Positions 56,159 through 64,000 of a DNA stretch of 64,000 nt are shown piece after piece. Where the stretch lies: contig JACKQL020000003.1 of the NCBI GenBank assembly GCA_018296165.2, forward strand, positions 62,001 through 126,000, read 5' to 3'. Numbering within the stretch: the stretch's first letter is position 1; every line of letters starts with the position of its first letter. Source of the stretch: Termitomyces sp. T153. Lineage: Eukaryota > Basidiomycota > Agaricomycetes > Agaricales > Lyophyllaceae. The translations under genes were made by a program, and so were the position numbers. A model generated the notes under the pieces. The model was given only the letters and a program-made list of their open reading frames with translations, had not been told where the DNA came from and made no database searches.

Positions 56159-57576
56159 TTGTCTAAGAGGGATATCATTAGCGAGTTTGCCTCTCTTGAA
56201 GATGGAACTGACCTGCTACATACCAATATTCGGCCGTCTCAAAAGCAGACCATCATCCTTAACGAGATTCTCCGACAAAAGACTCTGGAACTCGGAGATT
56301 TGATCTTCAGGAGGAGATCAACACGCGATTATACAAATTTCGTGAGATTATTCAAACACGCGAGGACAAGATGAACGAAGTGAGATTCTACAAATCTATT
56401 CTCTCGCCTATTCGCCTTCTTCCACCGGGAATTCTGCCAATGGTTGCTATATTCCACTGTACTATCGAAACCTGCGCTCCTCATCTGAAGCATGGTCACC
56501 GCTGGGATTGTCGCATGTCTGCCGCGCCTGGAAGAACGCGATACTAGGCTGTTCCAAATTTCGGGCCGGACTAGAGCTTAACCCGTGCTGCTTCTCTCAA
56601 GGAAGTCGGCGACACCATGCTCCTTTGCTTGAAGTATTCAGTAGCATCATCCCTACCCGGCTCGGTCGTGCCAATCGCTCCCGCAGACTAGTTTTGAATA
56701 TTTTTTTTGATGATTCGCCACAGGGTATCCATCCGCACGATTTTCTTCAAGGTGTCGGTTTGGTAGCCTATCGTCTTACTGAACTGCTCTTCTAATTTTA
56801 TTGGAAAGAACATGGCATAATTCCTCTCACCTCTGTTCACTCTGAACACTTGCAGTTTCCCAGCACTGGAGAAGCTCACTCTCATTGAAGATTACTATTC
56901 GCAGGAAGAAGCAACACAAAATCCGGTTCCCATACCGCCTCACCGGGTGTCCTTTCCCAATCTGACGACACTAAAGCCGAACTTGCGCGGCGATGCAAAT
57001 CCAATAAACGACACTGGCGCTTTCGGTATCTTCGCAAAATGCCATCTTATAGGAGCAAAAACGGTTGAATTATCTGCAGGGACACACATGCATCACATTC
57101 TCTTCCCTCTGTTCATAAACCTCGAAAACATCCATGACAGCTCCACTTCCATTCGTCGCCTTCTCTTGGCGCATGTTAGTACTAATACTGTGGAGCTTAC
57201 CTCCGTCCTCACTGCCTGTGTAAATCTCGAGGAACTTATCCTCTACCTTCCTTATTTTCCGGCACACGAGATTTAAGACTGTCTCTGCATGCCATCGGAG
57301 GCCGAAAGGTATTCGAAGCCGCTACACTCCCAGCTCGTTTCGTTCACCTTTGGATTCCAACTACAAGACATGGACGACACCAATGTTTTCATTAGAGCAT
57401 TCCTCGATCTATGCAAATCATGGGCTAGAGATTCGATGTATGAGCAGCCGCTGAAAGCGCTGACACTCCTAGGATGCAGTTTTAACACATCCAGCGCCGA
57501 GCCAAGGATCATACCTCAGATATTCAGGGAAATCCAGCGTCGACTTGATATTCCCCCTAGCAAGCCTACTGATTGA
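56159..57576 (+). pseudogene. F-box/LRR pseudogene, relative of the upstream gene
   Basis: The same architecture is spread over several frames: coiled coil RQKTLELGDL, then after a +1 shift near 56300 DLQEEINTRLYKFREIIQTR and the F-box start ILSPIRLLPPGILPMVAIF, then after another shift between about 56440 and 56490 PLGLSHVCRAWKNAILGCSK. The C-terminal part, LQFPALEKLTLIEDYYSQEE to LVSFTFGFQLQDMDD, is readable to 57576 but has a TAA in frame after FPAHEI (57273-57275). The end parallels the intact neighbour (LKSFAFGAQMEHLQ, then LSKALLCLCDLF against LKALTLLGCSF). At least three disabling changes argue against sequencing error alone. Confidence 0.8.
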
Positions 57577-58095
57577 AGTAACAACCTGACTTTAATGATC
57601 ACTGACAGAACTACTCTCTCCTGTCAGCTTATTCCCTTGTCTCCAGCCAGGAAGTATCATAACTCAAACAGCATGTGTTAGTGTTAAAACCTGGGAAATA
57701 TTATTTGAAGGCAATTTCTGGCAATCTCAAGTATTTGCTAGGTGAATATTTTCACTCTGCAGCGTTGGGTGACCCCGTCCATTGACAACTGCGTGACAAT
57801 CACATGTGTCCCATCTTTTGTCAGCGACACTGACAACCAAATAATTCTTTTGCACTATCAATTCCCCTGTTCGCACCAAGCAGAGACCAAAGCTTAAGCG
57901 AACTTCAGGTCGGTAAAACTTTGTGTCCGTACCAATGGTGTTCGGCGTTGTAGAGTTAGGCATTTGACACTGCCACGCTGTCATGACTCAGTGGTGTTCC
58001 TGATTCAAACGTGTGACTTTGCGCGCTCCTTTCTGCTCCTTTGCTGGCATAAAATCAGATCCTCTGGACGCTAGGTCCTCAAACACCCGCCCAAA
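57577..58095. other. Intergenic, promoter side of the annexin gene
   Basis: No gene is supported. Composition is normal for this genome. Confidence 0.4.
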
Positions 58096-60080
58096 CATGT
58101 CCTATTATCAGCCTTATTACGGTGCAAACGTAATTATCAGAAGCTTGCTTATCAGGTCATAAAGTCTGACGTTCTCTCATGAAGCCATCATATCCAGATG
58201 CCACTGTTCGTTCTTATACCAACCTTCTATGTCGAAAATTATCTCAATCAATAGCTCTAGACTGCCGGTTCTACGTTCGGCTTGCCTGTTCGTCCTGTTC
58301 TGTATCATCTCCATATTATGTTTTACTTATCTCTGTTTTCAGTCAACGTCTGGATATGGTCCGCCTCCTATCCCAGGTCAACCAATTGGGGGTGCTTACC
58401 AACCCCAATATGGGTCCCTACCATATCATCCTTCTCAAGGACCTCCGCAATCGCTTTACTCGTCACAACCTGACCTACCCCCACAAACATCCCACTATCC
58501 ACCACCTCCCACTCATCCTCATCCAGGATATACTGCGCCTCCTGTACCTCATCCGCAGCAACCACCTCCACTGCCAAATGCATCGACATATCCAGGAGCG
58601 CCTCACGTGTCTCACGCTCCTCCTTCCTGGTATCTGGGGACAGAAGTACCGAACATCTTTGTTTTGGCTGATTTTATTGTGCCTGGATATAACCCAGCTG
58701 GAGACGCAGAGAAGATCAGGAACGCAACGAAAGGATTTGGTACTAATGATGACGTCTGTACGTTGGATCATTCCGTTCTTCTCGTCACTCGCTCACTCAA
58801 TACTCCTTCCTAGTAATATCGACTCTTGCGCCTCTATCAGCGATGAAGATGCAGGCGGTCGCAAACAGGTTTTTGGCGGCTTATGGTTTGCAGCTTGTCG
58901 ACGTGTTGGACAAGGAATCGAGATTTAATTTCAAGTAGGTTAATCCCCTTCATTCACTCGCTTGGTCGAAGTCAACTTGGTTGTATCACGCAGTTGGTGC
59001 CTCCGAGCTCTTGCTATGGGACCTCTAGGATGGGACGTCTGGTTGCTGCGTGAAGCAATGCAAGGCATTGGGTATGTGTTGTCCTCCACTTCTGAGCATC
59101 TATTCCATGATGACTTTCAGCACGAAAGAAAAGATATTAACAGAACTCCTACTTGCACGACCAATGTCTGAGATTCGCCTCCTCATAAGTGCATACCAAC
59201 ATTTCACGGGGCGCCAGCTCATCCAAGATGTTCAGAACGATCTCAGTATGAAGACCAAACGCAGTCAGTTCTCTATCATATATGCTGTAGCTTTTCGATC
59301 TTGATGTCAACCCAGTGTTCCTCATGGCCCTCAGCTCAGACCGACCTCCTGATACAGCACCCGTCGACTATGCGCATGTCGCACGTGACGTAGATGTTCT
59401 ATATAATGCGGGAGAAAAGCGATTTGGAACGGATGAAGTAGAACTTTTAAACAGTATATCTTCCGCGGCTGACATGGATTTTCGATAGATGGTGTTCTGC
59501 GAGATTTTCATCAACCGAAGTCCGGCACATCTTAGAGCTGTGTATGTACTGTTGTTCGTACCACCAAATGCTGCTGAACATTGTCCAGCTTCGATGCGTA
59601 TCCAAAGAAATATAAGAAATACAGATCATTTGCAAAGGTCATCAGGGCAGAATTGTTTGTTGCGGTTCCTTCACTGATCTTCTCTACAAATCGTTGACGA
59701 ATCTCTCCCAACAGCCGAGGCCATATGGAGGCCGCTCTGTTGCATATCTACAAAGGTGCTGACCCAAAACATGATCAGCCAAGTATTTACCGTGACGCGA
59801 AACTGATTCATCAATCCATGAAAGGTTTTGGCACGCGAGATCACGAGCTCATCTGGCGGTATGCTCTCACGTTTCTTGACCCCTACCGCCATCATTTTAA
59901 ATAATATAACTAAGGGTTGTGCGTGCTCATTGGGATCACATTCGTTTTGAAGGCATCAAGGCTGCATATTTCAAGAAGCAAAAGACGACGCTTGAGTATC
60001 ACATTGGCAAAGAAACGAGTGGGTCTTATCGCAAGTTACTGCTGGAGTTGACGCAGTCGGTTGGAAAGGTTAAGCGTTGA
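58096..60080 (+). CDS. Annexin with a proline/tyrosine-rich N-terminus
   Basis: Annexins bind acidic membranes in a calcium-dependent way. The first exon is tiny (MSYYQPYYGAN, donor gtaatt at 58129), followed by a Pro/Gly/Tyr/Gln-rich tail of about 100 residues (SGYGPPPIPGQPIGG, SHYPPPPTHPHPGY), as in annexin XI-type fungal proteins. Four annexin repeats follow: AEKIRNATKGFGTND, DVWLLREAMQGIGTKEKILT, DVDVLYNAGEKRFGTDEMVF and AKLIHQSMKGFGTRDHELIW. The G-x-GT loops of type II calcium sites are present in repeats 1, 2 and 4, while repeat 3 has RFGT. Joins such as AEF-RGHMEAAL across 59659-59720 are in phase. It ends LTQSVGKVKR. The gene looks intact. Confidence 0.9.
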
Positions 60081-60439
60081 TTCATAAGAGCTCTACTTCC
60101 TTCAGGCAGGGTCACTTATGTCCAGTTTGACGTACGTGCGTTAGTAGTATATATTGTATAGTCGTAGTCAGCACTCACATACACGTCTTCCGATCTGCTT
60201 GAGCGAGAAACCAACTCTGTATTTCGTTTGCAGTGGTTCCAAGCTTTCCCCACAGGGGTTTTGATGCTACCCCACTAGCTCTTTTTACTTATTGATTCAT
60301 CCAGGCATTAGTCGTTTATTTGCCTATTCCTGTATTCGTTTCTTTGTATATAGGTCTACCGAGGTGCATCACTACCGATGTATCCTTAGCTATTAGTTAG
60401 CGTAGGTAGATATCAATCTAGTAGCTTAATAACATACCA

Positions 60440-60545
60440 GCTCTAGCTGACGAATGGACGTACGGCAATGTTCTCAATGAGTGGAATGATTGGAGCCCGA
60501 TGTATCCTCTATGTAGTTCATTGAAACATCTACAATCTATGTCTA
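60440..60545 (-). pseudogene. Relic of the GH5 catalytic exon
   Basis: On the minus strand an intron acceptor-like GATTGTAG is followed by CFNELHRGYIGLQSFHS, matching MFNEPHRGYVELQSFHS of the intact gene at 37295. The DNA also matches past the exon: GCCGTACGTCCATTCGTC here against GCCGTACGTTCATTCATT at the next donor, with about 30 bp deleted between. So it is a genomic and not a processed copy. The catalytic Glu codon is present but no gene surrounds it. Confidence 0.8.
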
Positions 60546-60862
60546 GGTTTCTATCCAAACTGACTGTACTGGACCATCCCAAGCAAGACACATGAGTCGA
60601 GGGGCCGTTCATTTCATCTGTATTGGATATTCCCTAACATCTCCGCTATATCCGTATTTTTTCCGAAGTAGTTACTGGTAAATGGAGGTACTACTTCTGC
60701 AGTGGGAGCATTGTAGGTTACTACGGTCACGGTGTGGCCCCAGACATCAGATTTGGCTGCAGATCTTATCGCGCCCCTGAACACCGTTATCTTATCGGCC
60801 ACTTGCTCCAGAAAATCTACTCGACGGTTTGACGACGTCTGAACAAACACGCCTTTGGAAGC
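60546..60862. other. Intergenic, between GH5 relic and SFM1
   Basis: A minus-strand open frame at 60614-60850 (AEVVPPFTSNYFGKNTDIAE) has no recognised family. Confidence 0.35.
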
Positions 60863-61856
60863 ATGCAGTTATCCTACGTTATCGGTATTGTATCGTTCAT
60901 TGAAAACTCGCTCTTGAAGCCAATCGTCTTGGGCTAGAACACATGGAAGAGGACGAGGACACAACGAGATCAATTCCTCCTTGGGTTGAACTAGAGTACT
61001 CGGTCAGTTCACCAATCAATCTTCACTTATGCCATTCTTTACATTTTCGTGTTTTTCTAGCATATGCGCGCACTCGCAGGACCAGGCTCTTCTGTGTATT
61101 TCACCCATCTCTCGAAAACATCATCGAGCTCGCTCTCGGCTGCGTTCCAGTCGTCAACAAATGACTTCGCGGAGGCGTCGTGTCATGAGGAAGACGTTCT
61201 CAATCTCATGAAATCAAGAGGGATTTCTATTAACAGGGTCTGTCTACTCGATCCCAAGGCGGAAAAAGCTCTTTCTCCAGAGGATGGTGATGGACAATTT
61301 GACATGTTCTTGTTCGGGGTTTGTTGAGTTTTTCCTTATTCTTGATATTACTCACTGAATCCAACATAGGGAATTCTAGGTATCCTGCTAAGCTAGAGCT
61401 CATCTTGAGTCCTTCTAATGCGTCTTTTTTTCATGAGGGGATGACCCCCCACGAGATCGAACAGGAGAACTCCGCGTCATGGGATTTCCTACGCGTCACT
61501 TGGGTCCTGTACAAATGACAACGGACACCGCGCTAGGTGTTACTAAGCTCGTTCTCAAAGACAAGATTCCTCTCGACAAGATTTCATATGTGGTGCGACC
61601 TCAGGCTTGTCTCAAAACCCTCAGCGACTGTTGTTGATACGATTTTGTCTCTCAGGACTTTCCTACAATCCGCTTCAACGCTAAAGAGTCCGTAGAGATG
61701 CCCTTCAGTGTGTTATTTTCTTACCTGTTGACTGATTGACCTTTGACTTTCTAATTCAAAGGATACATCGTCATGGCGGACGGAAAAGAGCCTTTGCTCC
61801 CTCCAGGCATGAAAGAGCTTCTGCACGAAGACCTCAACAAAGGCATCGATTTCTGA
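60863..61856 (+). CDS. SFM1: SFM1-type SPOUT protein arginine methyltransferase
   Basis: Yeast Sfm1 is a SPOUT-fold enzyme that monomethylates Arg146 of ribosomal protein Rps3. Here a 22-nt first exon (60863-60884, MQLSYVI) joins across a 53-nt intron (60885-60937) to EHMEED, giving MQLSYVIEHMEE, which matches the family start (yeast KYIIEHMEE). Later blocks are PPWVELEYSHMRALAG, RVCLLDPKAEKALSPED, DMFLFGGILG, DDPPRDRTGELRVMGF, PTRHLGPVQMTTDTALG, DFPTIRF and VEMPFRYIVMADG-like, ending LLHEDLNKGIDF. Five introns are inferred, all in phase except that the junction GILG/GDD is uncertain by a residue. A start at 60943 would lose the conserved first strand. It looks intact. Confidence 0.92.
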
Positions 61857-63472
61857 TTTAAGTCACTTCTTAGTGGGATTAATTTCTATAATTCTTACGT
61901 TCGTCCTTATGTTCATCGTAGAAACGTATGGTATGTACGTCAAGTCATGTATACTACAAGCGATATCGATACAATGAGTGATACATTTGAAACACAAGCA
62001 CTACTCTAGCACTAGCGACAGTAATTCCCTCCCTTCCAAAAGTGAGTACATTGCTCACCTGACAGATTACCTTCACATAGTTCGAAGTATCGTGCCTTCC
62101 AAAACAGTCTTCGAGCTTGTCGACATTTCGGAAGGGAATAGGTGTGATGATTGCTCCTATACTCGCTGGGGCCGCGCCCTTTATCGGGTTAAGGAATAGC
62201 TGTAACTGTGTCCTTGCGATTCATCCATCCATACATCATTCATCCATACATAAAATAATACCACCACTTTCAATCCCCATTGTGTTGGGCCATTCTATCT
62301 GTGCTCGGCGAAGGCGAAAGCGGGAGAGGGATGAAGTTTTTTGTGGAAGGAGAGGATGTCTCCGCTGGAAAAGACCCTGGCATAGTGATATCTAATGTAC
62401 CTCTTATTGCATCCTAACTAAGTACTACGCGCTCAAAAAGGTCTGGGAATCATTGTGTTTTCTCTATTTAGGTATGTATTTAAGTATGCTTCGAACCAAA
62501 AGGAAGACGAAGTCTCAGCCGACGTGCGCATTGTGCCTTTTCCACTTAGACTACATAACAGCTGTGGTCCGACTAGAAGGAAGATCAGAAAGCCGAAACA
62601 TTCACAGAAAAAGGAGGTAGTTGATTAACTATTGTATCATTATACAAATCCCAAGCTTCCTGAGGCGATATCACGGCTTCCGAACTGGGTCTTGTATTAC
62701 TGACTTTTACCAGAATCGCTCAAACCGTTTAGATCGATCGGGGATCCATCCAAGTTCAAACTGATGAGATGGAGAGCAGAGCCAGACGATTGAAAGTGAG
62801 AAGTTTGGGGCTCTTTGCCGAGTCACAACTCGACAGAATGGTATACTTCCTGTTAAAGTGGCAAAAAGCGTTCCTACTAAGTAGACTCGAGTAGAAACTT
62901 GAAAAAGTTGTGAATATGACTAGCAAATGGCTAGGAACCGCCGCGGCCGAAAGAAGTTGGGTGACCACACCGGTCAAACTGCTACGAGGGCGTTTGAAGG
63001 GAGCGTGGCGTAAAGGAAACATATAAAGGAAGCCTTTTAGTGAAAAAATCATCACATATATCACATTCCCAACTAGCTTTGTCGTATCCCGGGTTGAATT
63101 GTAGGGTGAATTGTTGCAAAATGGCAACAATAACAGCGCGTAGTTCAAGGCCAGGAAAAGCGTTTGCCGATGATGCAATCAGCCGGCCTAATCACTCATG
63201 CTTGGTATGGGGAGGTGGCTGAGGCTGGAGTTGCTGTGAGTATTTTTCACCTGAGTCATGTCCATGAGAGTTGTTCAGTTGTTGACGTTGATGTGACCCT
63301 GGTATGTCCAGGTGATCGTCAATCATTCCGAGTTCATTGCTAGGTCGGATGCATGACGGAAGCTGCCTGTCCTCACATAAGTCCATACAGAATGTGAGAT
63401 GCAGATGTACATACATTTGTATTCACCGTATCGCACCGTGTTCGCTGCATTGGCCGCCGTTGCTGTCTATCA
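61857..63472. other. Intergenic, no supported gene
   Basis: Several short frames on both strands lack motifs. A short repeat based on CATCCATACAT occurs at about 62221-62250. Nothing else is supported. Confidence 0.4.
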
Positions 63473-63925
63473 TCATCTAATGAGTGTGTTCTTTTTGTTG
63501 CTAGTTCCGTCACGGTGTTGAGAATAGATGCGCTTCCAGAGATCGGTCAATCTGGCCTTGAGAGCAGCGATTGCGAGATGCACGTTTAGGACAAAGGCTA
63601 ACACACGAGGGCCAAGGAGATGCAGACATGCGAAAAGGTAATCTTTGAGGTTGGCAGTGTTGATCCCGCGGAAACGGGCTGACCAGGACTTGTGACAATT
63701 TGAGGAGTGAGAGAACTTGATTCAGAGAGAGTAAAAGTGGGCATTGAGTCGTCCAAAAGAGAACTGTCTGAGAAGTCATGCACATGGTCGAAAGTCGATT
63801 GCAATAGATCGATTTGGAGATCAGTAATCGGAGTACAATTTATTATAAATGCTTGTAAACGAAGCCAGATACCGGACTTCTCACTAGGCGATAGCTCTGT
63901 ATGACTGCTCGGTCTTTCGGATTAA
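63473..63925 (-). CDS. Candidate terminal exons of an unknown gene
   Basis: The minus strand is open from about 63925 through SHTELSPSEKSGIWLRLQAF and FSDSSLLDDSMPTFTLSESS to about 63665. A second frame from about 63690 reads ARFRGINTANLKDYLFACLH, LLGPRVLAFVLNVHLAIAAL, KARLTDLWKRIY and stops at 63473. The second part has the composition of a real protein end, with an amphipathic or membrane-like helix. An intron ending at cag near 63690 could join them, but no donor is certain. No family is recognised. Confidence 0.3.
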
Positions 63926-64000
63926 AGCAGAAGTTCAAACGAAATCAGTACCTACTGCAGTCCTAGTAACCATTCGTACATACGTCTAAAATTATGATCC

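Noticed and set aside
62756..63178. 140-codon minus-strand frame
   Set aside because: No motif, no splice signals in register, and irregular composition; no support as a gene.

Overview
The window is a piece of a filamentous basidiomycete genome, most likely a mushroom-forming Agaricomycete. The reasons are: many short (about 50-60 nt) GT-AG introns per gene; F-box proteins with a leading coiled coil of the kind expanded in Agaricomycetes; and remnants of transposon protein families known mainly from that group (a Plavaka-like protein, a DUF6698-like protein, a family with an N-terminal zinc finger). The species cannot be named from the sequence.

Layout. 1-9.6 kb is a graveyard of transposable elements: a Ty1/copia reverse transcriptase/RNase H end with its LTR, a Ty3/gypsy integrase, two copies of a zinc-finger transposon protein start, a tRNA-derived SINE candidate, Tc1/mariner pieces on both strands and an LTR-like fragment. 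11-26 kb is genic: a GH1 beta-glucosidase, an ABCC (MRP-type) full transporter, a 2-oxoglutarate/Fe(II) dioxygenase (all +) and a DUF3712 membrane protein (-). 26-39.2 kb holds an S10 serine carboxypeptidase (-), a copia relic, a decayed partial copy of a carboxylesterase, a small two-exon candidate gene, a 161-bp tandem repeat, the intact type-B carboxylesterase (-) and, divergently, a GH5 glucosidase with a C-terminal membrane anchor (+). 39.8-52.2 kb is a second TE block: a Plavaka-like C-terminus, a Ty3/gypsy element without integrase, a 1,001-bp solo LTR with a perfect 5-bp target duplication and a DUF6698-like remnant. 53.4-64 kb is genic again: an intact F-box gene, a frameshifted F-box relative, a proline/tyrosine-rich annexin, a small GH5 relic, an SFM1-type SPOUT methyltransferase and a partial unknown gene at the right edge.

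The clearest large-scale signal is compartmentation. The two TE blocks are almost free of CG dinucleotides (I found one between about 3.6 and 9.6 kb), while the gene blocks are CG-rich. In the copia fragment all seven premature stops are TGA, each where an arginine (CGA) is expected, which is the expected result of CpG-to-TpG decay of methylated DNA. The CG-rich solo LTR sits inside the depleted block and must be younger than that decay or shielded from it.

The host genes are mostly secretory, glycoside-processing and transport functions without an obvious single pathway. The esterase and GH5 genes share a 158-bp divergent promoter holding a CRE palindrome and an E-box, and each has left a decayed DNA-level fragment elsewhere in the window.
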